This document shows, in pieces, positions 25,058-33,213 of a DNA stretch of 64,000 nucleotides; position 1 is the first letter of the stretch; each line of letters opens with the position of its first letter. The stretch lies in assembly GCF_000025885.1 (NCBI RefSeq), contig NC_014011.1, positions 1,860,001-1,924,000 of the forward strand. The letters run 5' to 3'. A model generated the notes under the pieces. That model had not been told where the DNA came from and did not search any database. It worked only from the letters and a program-made list of their open reading frames with translations. The translations under genes and the position numbers were made by a program. The stretch is from Aminobacterium colombiense DSM 12261. GTDB taxonomy: Bacteria; Synergistota; Synergistia; Synergistales; Aminobacteriaceae.

Positions 25058-25549
25058 TTACATCATCCGGGATTCTTTTTGGGGCCTGAAGAGCGGCAGA
25101 ATTTCTTTTTGAATAATACGAAATGCCATCAGACCGAAAAAGAATGGACCAAAAACAAAGTACGTCCACGTAGGCAGACCCATGGCCGCAGTAATCTGGG
25201 AACTTTTAAACTGCATAGCAGTAATTTTCACAGAATAATGGGTAACCAAAAGACAAAATATAAGAAAAACCGCTGAGGAAAAAACATTCGCCGCTACCAG
25301 CAAGCGGGGAGGGAGAATGAGCTTGATAACTTCAACCCTCACATGCTGCAATTTCTTTTCGCACAGCGAAAAACCCACGAGAGAAAGCAGCACAAAACAA
25401 ACTCTCATCAATTCCTCAGACCATGAATGTACAAAGCTAAAGAGATACCGGGTTATTACCTGTTCTATCCCCACAACGATAATGATGGAAAAAAGAAGAA
25501 TGGTAATGACTTCTTCCAGATATTTGTCAATTAATTTCAGCGCTTTCAC
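25058..25549 (-). CDS. dctQ: TRAP transporter small permease DctQ
   Basis: 163 residues with four hydrophobic segments (about 15-38, 48-68, 86-108, 128-150) and the family pattern FSFVHSWSEELMRVCFV. The DctQ subunit bridges the binding protein and DctM. The start is a GTG at 25549, with a G-rich region 5' of it as ribosome site. It sits between dctP and dctM in the usual P-Q-M order. There is no sign of DctQ-DctM fusion. Confidence 0.9.
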   Translation of the reverse strand: MKALKLIDKYLEEVITILLFSIIIVVGIEQVITRYLFSFVHSWSEELMRVCFVLLSLVGFSLCEKKLQHVRVEVIKLILPPRLLVAANVFSSAVFLIFCLLVTHYSVKITAMQFKSSQITAAMGLPTWTYFVFGPFFFGLMAFRIIQKEILPLFRPQKESRMM

Positions 25550-25631
25550 AGCCTTACCCCCTCGAGAACCTTTTCCATGGGGCGGGAGGATATCATGGCC
25601 CCTCCCACCCTTTTCTTACTCTGCAGTTCCA

Positions 25632-26654
25632 TTAATTTTGTGGCGGAACCTCTTCAAAATCTTTTTGGAAATCCACTACTTTTTTGTAAAGGTCTTCGCC
25701 TATTTCAGGCAGGTATGCGTCATATATAGGCTGTGAAGCTTCGCGGAAGGCCCGACGCTCTTCTGCTGTCAGTTCAATAATTTCAGGAGAACCGGCTGCC
25801 TTAAACTCTTCCATAATTGCGCGGTTAGCGGCCAGAACATGTTCCTGGTCCCATTTACAGGCCTCTGTGGCCGCATTTTGGATGACCTCTTTTTCCCTGT
25901 CAGACAGGGAATTCCACGTATTCAGGGAAATGACAAGAACCATAGGGTCAAGAACGTGTCCATCCATGGTTATGCATTTCTGAACTTTATCAAAACCCTG
26001 GGCTTTGATATTTTCAAAGGGGTTTTCTCCACCATCAATAATTCCCTGCTGCAGAGATGTAAAGACTTCGGAAAATGCCATAGGAATTGCGTTCGCTCCA
26101 AGGGCTTTGAAAAGCTCGATGTGAATAGGAGTGGACATGGTCCGTATCTTCATGCCGGCCAAATCCTCAGGGCTCCGAACAGGTTTGTTGCTATGGATAT
26201 GACGCCATCCCTGGGTCATATATCCAAGGCCTTTAATGCCTTTGTTTTCAAGGGGCTGAATGATTTCCATAGCGATATCGCTGTTAAAGAAAGCAATGCC
26301 TGCTTCAGCGCTCTTAAAAAGATAAGGGAGATCGTAGAGAGCGACAGCATTTGTAAAAGGCGCCAACAATCCTGTCGAAATTACCCAAAAATCGGTAACA
26401 CCAAGCTGAAGCTGTTCAATACCTTCCCTGTTATCTCCCAGAGCCCCGGCTCCCATAACCTTGACTTCGATTTTGCCATCGGAGTATTCATTAACGTACT
26501 CGGCAAATTTAACTGATGCCTGGCTGAAGATATTAACCTCTTGCCCTGTATGGCCCAAACTGAGAGTTTTAGCTTCCGCGACTGCCATGTGAGATCCTGC
26601 AACAAAGAGCGCCAAAAGAAGACCTGTAATGAGTTTGCACATCTGCCGTTTCAT
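25632..26654 (-). CDS. dctP: TRAP transporter solute-binding protein DctP
   Basis: A 340-residue exported protein with signal peptide at residues 1-28 (cleavage near AVAEA). The mature part has DctP-family blocks: SDGKIEVKVMGAGALGD, GLGYMTQGWRHIHSN, the carboxylate-binding arginine in GMKIRTMSTPIH and FTSLQQGIIDGGENPF. It captures organic acids in the periplasm for DctQM. The conserved Arg implies a carboxylate ligand, compatible with ureido acids, carbamoyl amino acids or ring-opened products. GGAGGG precedes the ATG. Confidence 0.92.
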   Translation of the reverse strand: MKRQMCKLITGLLLALFVAGSHMAVAEAKTLSLGHTGQEVNIFSQASVKFAEYVNEYSDGKIEVKVMGAGALGDNREGIEQLQLGVTDFWVISTGLLAPFTNAVALYDLPYLFKSAEAGIAFFNSDIAMEIIQPLENKGIKGLGYMTQGWRHIHSNKPVRSPEDLAGMKIRTMSTPIHIELFKALGANAIPMAFSEVFTSLQQGIIDGGENPFENIKAQGFDKVQKCITMDGHVLDPMVLVISLNTWNSLSDREKEVIQNAATEACKWDQEHVLAANRAIMEEFKAAGSPEIIELTAEERRAFREASQPIYDAYLPEIGEDLYKKVVDFQKDFEEVPPQN

Positions 26655-26680
26655 GATAAACCCTCCATTTTCTCTAAAAA

Positions 26681-27355
26681 TTAAAACACCGGATTATAGC
26701 GGCGTTTTTTGCTTGTGGAAACACCGTAACGAACCATACCTGATGCTACAATCAGAGCACAGACCACTCCATCAAGCACTGGAACACCAAGTTCTTTTTC
26801 CATACTTTTGTCAAGTCCGGCAAAACCGGCACAGCCCAACACGATCACTTCCGCCATATCTTCATCAATGGCCTTCCGTGCCGCTCCCATAAGACGCTGC
26901 TCCTCGTTTTTCCCCTCATCTTCCTTTTGAGGTGCTCTTATAGAAGCAAGGTACCCTTCAAGATGATACTTTTCTATAAGAACTCTCTTGTTCGGAATAT
27001 TGCGTTCCACGGGGGAAATGACAGAAAAACGGTCTCCCAGCATAGTGGCCATTTTCATGGATGCCTCTGCGATACCAACAACCGGCTTGTCACAGATCTC
27101 TTTCATTAAGTCAAGGTTCGGATCTCCATGACAGGCGATGACAAAAGCATCGAAATCATCGTTATTATCCCGAATGATCTTCATCATTCCGGAAGCGGCC
27201 CTGGCGTGGTCTTCATAGGTTGCAACAAATGGGGAGGACTCGGGTATGTGAAGAGTTACGACCTCGAAATCCCCTTTCGCAAAGCCACAAGCACTTTTAT
27301 GAATGGCTTCCGTCATTTCTAAACTGCTATTGGGATTGATAATGAGTATTCGCAT
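26681..27355 (-). CDS. Asp/Glu/hydantoin (allantoin) racemase family
   Basis: A 224-residue protein starting MRILIINPNSS at ATG 27355, with AGGAGG 12 bases upstream (a longer in-frame reading overlaps the previous gene and is rejected). The two catalytic cysteines are present in VIACHGDPNLD near 77 and VLGCAGFAGLD near 181, the spacing expected for HyuE/HpxA hydantoin or allantoin racemases rather than glutamate racemase MurI. It would interconvert enantiomers so that a stereospecific cyclic amidohydrolase can use both. It lies just after the two amidohydrolases and before the TRAP genes. Confidence 0.88.
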   Translation of the reverse strand: MRILIINPNSSLEMTEAIHKSACGFAKGDFEVVTLHIPESSPFVATYEDHARAASGMMKIIRDNNDDFDAFVIACHGDPNLDLMKEICDKPVVGIAEASMKMATMLGDRFSVISPVERNIPNKRVLIEKYHLEGYLASIRAPQKEDEGKNEEQRLMGAARKAIDEDMAEVIVLGCAGFAGLDKSMEKELGVPVLDGVVCALIVASGMVRYGVSTSKKRRYNPVF

Positions 27356-27372
27356 GAGAGATAGTTTCCTCC

Positions 27373-28761
27373 TTATTTCTGAGGATAGAGACGCTGTCCC
27401 CACCCCTTAGCTTCTGGGTCGACAACGCCATCTTTCATAACCATACGTCCCCGAACAGCTGTATGAAGAGGACGCCCCACAAGTTTCGTACCATTATATT
27501 GAACCCCTATGGCCTTGGCATGGGTCAATAGATTCTCATTTGAAACTTCAAAAGGCGTTTTCATGTCAACTACAACAAAATCGGCATCTGCCCCCGGCCG
27601 AAGAACTCCTTTTTTCGGAAAAAGGCCAAAAATCCGAGCCGCATTTTCACTCAAAAGCTCCACTGCCCTGGGAAGGGTAAGCCTGCCATCCCGCACCGCC
27701 GTCAACATGAGAGGCAATGTAAGCTCAATGCACGGAGAACCTGCGGCGGCAGTGAAAATATCTGTAAGGCCCTTCTCTTTTTCTGAAAGAAGGAAGGGGC
27801 TATGGTCACTGCCAATAAAGTCTACTGTTCCGTCGTTAATGTAATCCCAGAGCTTTTTCATAGATTCTTTGCTGCGAAGAGGCGGATTCCCCTTGGCAAA
27901 AGGCCCAATTTCTAGTAACTTCTCATCTGAGAGGAAGAGATAATGGGGGCACGTTTCGAGGTAGACTTCCTGTCCCTCGTATTTTGCCTGTTTTACCAGT
28001 TCCATTGCTTCAGGAGTGGAGATGTGGGCGAAACTAATTCGAACTCCTGTTTCCCGGGCGAAACGAAGCAGTTTTTCCACTGTCTCAATTTCGGCTATTG
28101 GCGGACGGGAAAGAGCATGGTAGGGAAATCCGACTTTCCCTTCCTTGCGAAACTGCTGAATCAGGCGCTGAATAATGTCATTGTTCTCGGCATGAACAGT
28201 ACAGATCAGCCCTGTTTTCGCCACTGCCTTGAAGCCGTCGAGAATGGCGCCATCGTTGGCCATGGTCAGCCCTCTAAACTCTTCCTCTCTCCCTTCTGGA
28301 GCTTCATGAAGAAAAGTCTTAAAGGCGACAATGCCTGCTTCCGCTACCCTGCCAACCTCCTGAGGAAAATCGGCTCCTGCCGCTCCAAAAAAGGCGTAGT
28401 CAACCAAGCACTGAGGCTCAGCAGACTTGACCCTCGCCTCGAGGATCTCAGGAGAGTAGGGAGGAGGACATGAAATAGGATGTTCCAGGAACGTAGTTAC
28501 GCCGCCGTGAGCGGCAGCCCTGGTTTCTGTTTCGAAGTTCCCTCTTTCAGTATGTCCGGGATCCCTTACATGGACATGGGGGTCGACGACCCCTGGAAGT
28601 ACAGGATTGTTTTCTGCATCGATAACTGTTTCTGCGTCAGGAAGAAGCTCGTTTCGGCAAATCGCAACGATAGTGCCATTCTTAACGGCAATGCCGCCAG
28701 AGAAGAGCTCCCCTCCTGTAAATACTTGGGCGTTACGAACGACAAGATCAACTTTTACCAT
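27373..28761 (-). CDS. Cyclic amidohydrolase A (allantoinase/hydantoinase-like)
   Basis: 462 residues of the dihydroorotase/allantoinase group. Metal ligands are visible: HVH in VVDPHVHVRDPG near 62, the carboxylated lysine in VAFKTF near 147, histidines in VHAENND near 188 and FAHIST near 246, and Asp in GSDHSPF near 318. The sequence follows allantoinase more closely than dihydroorotase (LSRPPIAEIETVEKLL, ETCPHYLFLSDE). The ATG at 28761 overlaps the preceding gene's stop (ATGGTAA). It opens cyclic ureides such as allantoin or hydantoins to the carbamoyl acid. No pyrimidine synthesis genes are nearby, arguing against PyrC. Confidence 0.88.
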   Translation of the reverse strand: MVKVDLVVRNAQVFTGGELFSGGIAVKNGTIVAICRNELLPDAETVIDAENNPVLPGVVDPHVHVRDPGHTERGNFETETRAAAHGGVTTFLEHPISCPPPYSPEILEARVKSAEPQCLVDYAFFGAAGADFPQEVGRVAEAGIVAFKTFLHEAPEGREEEFRGLTMANDGAILDGFKAVAKTGLICTVHAENNDIIQRLIQQFRKEGKVGFPYHALSRPPIAEIETVEKLLRFARETGVRISFAHISTPEAMELVKQAKYEGQEVYLETCPHYLFLSDEKLLEIGPFAKGNPPLRSKESMKKLWDYINDGTVDFIGSDHSPFLLSEKEKGLTDIFTAAAGSPCIELTLPLMLTAVRDGRLTLPRAVELLSENAARIFGLFPKKGVLRPGADADFVVVDMKTPFEVSNENLLTHAKAIGVQYNGTKLVGRPLHTAVRGRMVMKDGVVDPEAKGWGQRLYPQK

Positions 28762-30170
28762 GAGAAACAACTTCCCCTCCTTTGTAATAAAGATGTGTTT
28801 ATGTATTTCCCCCACCCAGCGCCTGACTCGCAAAGATATCCACGGCTATAGACAAAACGCCCCCTGACCATGGTGTGAAGAACCTTTCCATATAGGGCCT
28901 GTCCTTCATAAAGCCTTGCGATCTCTCGGCCATTGGTGAGAAAATCTGATGACTTCACTATAAAAGGTGTTTTTACATCAACGATAATTAAGTCTGCATC
29001 GGCTCCGGGCAAGAGGGAACCTTTTTGCGGATGAAGATCAAAAACTTGTGCAGCCTGACGTGATAGGAGATCAACAGCTTTAGCCAAAGAGATTTTTTTC
29101 TCTTTCACCGCTGTCATAAGAAGGGGAAGGCGCACCTCAAACCCGACAGAACCTGCTGGTGCGTTAAAAATGTCATCCCATCCCCTTTCTTTTTCTTCAA
29201 AAAGAAAGGCCCCATGATCGCTTCCCACGTAATCCACTGTCCCATCAAGTAAAAATGGCCACATTTCTTCTTGATGACATCGAGAGCGAATAGGCGGATT
29301 GAATTTTGCGTAAGGACCGTAACCAAGGGCACTCTCTTCATTAAGAAACAGATACTGGGGGCATGTTTCAGCAAAGATGCGCTGCCCTTTTGCCTTGGCC
29401 TTCTTGATCATCAAAAGGCTCTCGGGACACGAAACGTGGCAGAAGCTCACTGGAATATTGAGCAAGGAAGCATAGCGGATGATTTTTTCGACTGCCTGAA
29501 CTTCCGCATGGGGCGGACGGGATAGGCCATGAGCGGCAAAATCTTTTCTTCCCCCGTTACGAAGTGCAGCTGTACATCGCTGGATAATAGCATCATTTTC
29601 AGCATGAACGGCAAGGGTAAGACCTGTTTCAGCAACAGCCCTCATTCCTTGCCACAAAGCACCATCATCATCCATGCATGTTCCTCTGAACTCCTGATCC
29701 CGTCCCGGCAAGGGAGAGAAGAGGAATGTTTTGAAACCGATAATACCGGCCTCCGCAAGAGCCTTGAAATATTGGGTTTCCCGGCCGGCGGCACCGTAAA
29801 AAGCAAAATCTATATAGGATTGAGCGGAGGCTGTATCTATTCGCTTCTGAAGTATTTCCGGACAATACTGGGGAGGGGCGGAAATGGGCATTTCAAAGAT
29901 TGTGGTAATGCCTCCAGCAGCAGCTGCTGCTGTTTCAGATTGGAAGGTTCCTCTTTGACACATTTCAGGCTCTCGAATGTGTACATGGGTATCGATTCCT
30001 CCCGGAAGGACAAGATCTCCGTCCGCATCCATTTCTTTCTTACCGACAATTAAATTATCTTTTCCTATATAGACGATCCGACCCTCATCCACCCCTATGC
30101 TCCCGTGAAAAAGGGTGTGGTTATAAAAAATGTTTCCATTTCGGATAACACAATCTACATATTTTTGCAT
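28755..30170 (-). CDS. Cyclic amidohydrolase B, paralogue of A
   Basis: 471 residues, clearly related to the next gene (IDTHVHIREPE for the HxH pair, IGFKTFL for the carboxy-lysine, AVHAEND, FCHVSCPE and GSDHGAF for the other ligands). All metal residues are retained, so it is probably active. Differences cluster in substrate-facing loops (SDHGAF against SDHSPF; EPEMCQRG against DPGHTERG), which suggests a different ureide or opposite stereoselectivity. The ATG at 30170 overlaps the IclR gene by 16 bp. Its extended C-terminus (INTSLLQRRGSCFSW) is not shared with A. Confidence 0.87.
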   Translation of the reverse strand: MQKYVDCVIRNGNIFYNHTLFHGSIGVDEGRIVYIGKDNLIVGKKEMDADGDLVLPGGIDTHVHIREPEMCQRGTFQSETAAAAAGGITTIFEMPISAPPQYCPEILQKRIDTASAQSYIDFAFYGAAGRETQYFKALAEAGIIGFKTFLFSPLPGRDQEFRGTCMDDDGALWQGMRAVAETGLTLAVHAENDAIIQRCTAALRNGGRKDFAAHGLSRPPHAEVQAVEKIIRYASLLNIPVSFCHVSCPESLLMIKKAKAKGQRIFAETCPQYLFLNEESALGYGPYAKFNPPIRSRCHQEEMWPFLLDGTVDYVGSDHGAFLFEEKERGWDDIFNAPAGSVGFEVRLPLLMTAVKEKKISLAKAVDLLSRQAAQVFDLHPQKGSLLPGADADLIIVDVKTPFIVKSSDFLTNGREIARLYEGQALYGKVLHTMVRGRFVYSRGYLCESGAGWGKYINTSLLQRRGSCFSW

Positions 30171-30949
30171 GGCCCTTCAAATCCCCAATCAAGGCGTTTT
30201 CGAGCCTCGCAGGCTCCTTGCTGAACAGCAGCAAGAACTCTTTGAATCTTTTCTTCGTCCGCACGATAGTCAGGCAAAACAACGCCAAGGCTTCCGTAAC
30301 ATCGCTCGTAGGGGAAATAAAGAGGAACCGCAATACCCGTAGTCCCTGGGTCAACCTCGCCGGAAGCGATAACGTACCCATTCTCTCTTCGTTCTTTATA
30401 ACGTTCTCTCAATTCCTCCATGCACGTTGGGGTCTTGTCTGTATAGACAGGAAGAGGCAGATCGTGGGAAAGAGTTCTAAAGGCCTCTTCTTCAGGCATG
30501 CCAATAAGAACAGCGAATCCGGTAGCCCCTGCGTGAAGTGGAGAACTCTGGCCTACCTGAGATGAGATCATAAGACGTTGAGATGTTTCAACCTTATCGA
30601 CACAAATGGCCTGATTTCCCATAACCATTGTTAAAATTGATGTTTCCCCCGTAATTTGCGTCAATTTTTCAAGGATGGGATGAATGGCTGTTATGGAGTT
30701 CGCATCGGACACGGCCTTTTTGCCAACGGCTATAAGCTTCAAGCCAATACGATATTTATCTGTTTCCGGCATACGAAGTAGCCACCCTGAAGTTTCAAGG
30801 GTAATGACAAGGCGATGAACTGTACTTTTATGGAGTCCTACCAAACGGCTTATTTCAGTGACACCAAGCGGTTCTTCCCGCTGTGCGAAAAGCTCAAGAA
30901 TACGGAGGGCCCGGATAATTGATTGATTCAGGTATCGATCTTTTTCCAT
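30155..30949 (-). CDS. IclR family regulator heading the ureide operon
   Basis: 264 residues beginning MEKDRYLNQSIIRALR at ATG 30949 (AGGAG eight bases upstream). The N-terminal winged helix has EISRLVGLHKSTVHRLV at about 33-49. The C-terminal IclR effector domain contains SPLHAGATGFAVL and GTTGIAVPLYF, the usual ligand pocket. It is the first gene of the minus-strand operon and probably senses a pathway intermediate. Its own promoter carries a palindrome at the start site. Confidence 0.9.
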   Translation of the reverse strand: MEKDRYLNQSIIRALRILELFAQREEPLGVTEISRLVGLHKSTVHRLVITLETSGWLLRMPETDKYRIGLKLIAVGKKAVSDANSITAIHPILEKLTQITGETSILTMVMGNQAICVDKVETSQRLMISSQVGQSSPLHAGATGFAVLIGMPEEEAFRTLSHDLPLPVYTDKTPTCMEELRERYKERRENGYVIASGEVDPGTTGIAVPLYFPYERCYGSLGVVLPDYRADEEKIQRVLAAVQQGACEARKRLDWGFEGPCKNM

Positions 30950-31023
30950 GGTCTTGTCTCCTTTTTTCAAAATATAGAGCAATGCGTCTTGCATAGTAAG
31001 ACGCTATCTCTGTAAATGAAACA

Positions 31024-31060
31024 ATAGCGCTATCATAGCTACTCCTTTCACAATTGTCAA
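31024..31060 (-). promoter_or_regulatory. Consensus promoter and palindrome ahead of the IclR/ureide operon
   Basis: On the minus strand TTGACA (31060-31055), a 17-base spacer and TATGAT (31037-31032) form a near-consensus promoter. A perfect 10-bp palindrome, ATAGCGCTAT (31024-31033), lies at the expected transcription start, a position from which a repressor could block initiation. Confidence 0.75.
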
Positions 31061-31072
31061 TATGACCATATA

Positions 31073-31104
31073 TAAAAAGGGGTTCCCTTTAAAGGGAACC
31101 CCTT
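31073..31104 (-). terminator. Terminator after the class V aminotransferase
   Basis: AAGGGGTTCCCTTT and AAAGGGAACCCCTT are perfect 14-bp inverted repeats, followed on the minus strand by a run of T. It separates the aminotransferase unit from the ureide operon. Confidence 0.9.
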
Positions 31105-31136
31105 ACCGTAAAAAGTATTTTGTTTTCTTATGTGAT

Positions 31137-32294
31137 TTAGTGCTCTTCAGCAAGACCCTTCTGCAGAACACCGAGGCCCTTGCCAGGCTCAATGTCTATG
31201 CCACAACGCATTGCTGCCCGTTCCACCGCTGCCACTGCCGAAACAAGTATATGCTTGTCAACGTTGCCCATATGTCCCATTCTGAAGCCTTTTCCTGCAA
31301 AATCCGCGAGACATCCTGCTGTCTGGGCCCCTTCTTCGGCCAATACGGTTCTAAATTCGGCATCATTCACATTGGCGCCTTCTGGATAGAGATAGACGGA
31401 AAGGGTGGGAGCGCGGAAAGGTTTCTCCGCGGCAACCCTGAATCCCATGGCTTCAAGAGCGGCATCAACGAGAGCTGCCTGACGAAGATGGCGATTATAT
31501 CGTTCTTCGATGCCCTCTTCTTTGATAATTCGGATCGATTCTTTCAGGGCCCATACAAGGTTGATCGCCGGGGTTCCCCAATACTTAGAAGGATCATGCA
31601 TAACGGGAAGCCATTTTTCAAAATCCGCATAGGACTCAGGGATGGTTCCGAGAGAACGTCTCTTTTCGACAGCCTCTTTGCTTGCCCAGAGGATAGCCAG
31701 GCCGGGAGCAACTCCAAAAGCTTTCTGAGTACAGCTAAGGAGTACGTCGATCCCCATGGGGTCCATATATTCCTCGGCCCCAGCCGAAGCCGCGACACCA
31801 TCTACTACATAAAGGGCTCCGTGAGCCTTTACAACCTTCCCAATGGCGTCGATAGGAGCCGCCGCCCCAGTGGACGTTTCCACGTGGGTTACAGTAACCA
31901 CATCATATTTCTTCTCAGATAGTTTTTTCTCAACTTCTTCCGCGGTAACAGATGTGCCCCATTTGGCTGAGAGAACATCAACTTCAAGGCCTTTTCTCTG
32001 GCACATATCTATAAAGCGGTCGCCAAAATAACCGTTGGAGCAAATGAGAACGCTATCTCCTCGTTTGGTTATGTTGGCAATAGCCATTTCCATGGCAAGG
32101 GTTCCTGAACCGGCAACGACAAAAACCTCTCCGCTGCACTTCCAAAGCTCTTTCAGATCTGCCAGAACATCTTTATAGTCCTGAACAAAAAAAGGATCGC
32201 CAAAAGCTACTGTCTCTCGACCCATCTGGTCTTGAATCGAGCGGGTCACCGGAGTTGGTCCTGGAATCATAACGAGTTTGGGGGTTTTAATCAT
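31137..32294 (-). CDS. Class V aminotransferase (alanine/serine/ureidoglycine-glyoxylate type)
   Basis: 385 residues from ATG 32294 (AAGGAGG eight bases upstream). It has the N-terminal PGPTPVTRSIQDQMG typical of AGT/PucG enzymes, the PLP aspartate in VVDGVAASAG near 182, the catalytic lysine in SCTQKAFGVAPGLA near 205 and GTPAINLVWAL near 257. The family transfers amino groups to glyoxylate. PucG-type members use S-ureidoglycine, the product of allantoate hydrolysis, which would connect it to the neighbouring operon. Phosphonate or serine-pyruvate aminotransferase remain possible. The IclR gene upstream overlaps no codons and is separated by 28 bases. Confidence 0.85.
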   Translation of the reverse strand: MIKTPKLVMIPGPTPVTRSIQDQMGRETVAFGDPFFVQDYKDVLADLKELWKCSGEVFVVAGSGTLAMEMAIANITKRGDSVLICSNGYFGDRFIDMCQRKGLEVDVLSAKWGTSVTAEEVEKKLSEKKYDVVTVTHVETSTGAAAPIDAIGKVVKAHGALYVVDGVAASAGAEEYMDPMGIDVLLSCTQKAFGVAPGLAILWASKEAVEKRRSLGTIPESYADFEKWLPVMHDPSKYWGTPAINLVWALKESIRIIKEEGIEERYNRHLRQAALVDAALEAMGFRVAAEKPFRAPTLSVYLYPEGANVNDAEFRTVLAEEGAQTAGCLADFAGKGFRMGHMGNVDKHILVSAVAAVERAAMRCGIDIEPGKGLGVLQKGLAEEH

Positions 32295-32322
32295 TTCATA
32301 TTCCTCCTTCGCCGATAAGGCT

Positions 32323-33075
32323 CTATTTTTTAATTTTTCTTTCACGTTCATAGTGAAGTAATGCGGCGCCAATGTCCTGGGCAGTTTGATAAACCGTCTC
32401 GCCATATTTAGCGATCATTTCATAGCTGAAACGATATACGGGCGCAGAAACACTCAGTCCTCCCACAGGTCGGGAATAGCTATCTAATATAACAGCCCCC
32501 ACACAACGAAGGCCTTTTTCATTTTGCTCATCATCAATAGCGAATCCTCTTTTGCGAATCTCCTCCAGTTCGTTAAATACATCGGGCGTCGCCTCATCCC
32601 CTAATATACGACTGACCTCTTGCTGGGGAAGGGCGGAAAGAAGGGCTCTCCCCGCGGAGAGATGGAGCAAAGACCCCTTGACACCCACACGGGAATGCAT
32701 TCGCACCTGATACGGGCTTTCAAGTTTATCGAGGTAAAAGAACTCCCCATGTTCAAAAACGAAAAGATGAACCGTTTCTTTTGTTTCTCTGTTAAGCCTC
32801 TCAAGAAAGGGCCTTGCGATTTCAGAGAAAGCCACTTGAGAGCGATAGGCATCGGCCAAAAACAACGTGGCAGGGCCCATTTCGTATAGACCCTCCCGCT
32901 CTGTCACCATCCGTTGCGTTATAAGGCTATCAAGAATACGATATGCCGTTGCCTTGGGGAGATTTACATTTCGTGCTACATCAGTAACACCTATAGGTTC
33001 TTTATGGCGGGCCATAAAGAACAGAATGGAAAAAGCCCGATCAATAACTCGTATTTGACTCTGATTTTGTGTCAT
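32323..33075 (-). CDS. IclR family regulator, second copy
   Basis: About 250 residues. The start is taken as ATG 33075, with GGAG eight bases ahead; an in-frame GTG nine bases earlier is possible. The winged helix (VARNVNLPKATAYRILDSL) spans about 35-53, and the effector domain has GSLLHLSAGRALLSALP and VGGLSVSAPVYRF. It differs strongly from the other IclR protein, so the two probably sense different ligands. It is co-directional with, and upstream of, the aminotransferase it likely controls. Confidence 0.88.
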   Translation of the reverse strand: MTQNQSQIRVIDRAFSILFFMARHKEPIGVTDVARNVNLPKATAYRILDSLITQRMVTEREGLYEMGPATLFLADAYRSQVAFSEIARPFLERLNRETKETVHLFVFEHGEFFYLDKLESPYQVRMHSRVGVKGSLLHLSAGRALLSALPQQEVSRILGDEATPDVFNELEEIRKRGFAIDDEQNEKGLRCVGAVILDSYSRPVGGLSVSAPVYRFSYEMIAKYGETVYQTAQDIGAALLHYERERKIKK

Positions 33076-33153
33076 TTGTTCCACTCCATGGATTTATAAT
33101 CTATTGTGCGAAACCAAAATGATGGTATCACAGTTTCATTTTTTTGTAAACAA

Positions 33154-33182
33154 TAAAAAAGGGGCTGTTGAAAACAGCCCCT
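33154..33182 (-). terminator. Terminator after butyrate kinase 1
   Basis: On the minus strand a perfect 10-bp stem (AGGGGCTGTT with AACAGCCCCT) around a 3-base loop is followed by six T residues. Confidence 0.9.
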
Positions 33183-33213
33183 AAAAATCCATTTTGTGAG
33201 CGTTGATGAGGTC

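Noticed and set aside
28755-30170. Cyclic amidohydrolase B as a dihydroorotase (PyrC) of pyrimidine synthesis
   Set aside because: No pyr genes nearby, close relation to the allantoinase-like neighbour, and ureide-type context with racemase and carbamoylase.
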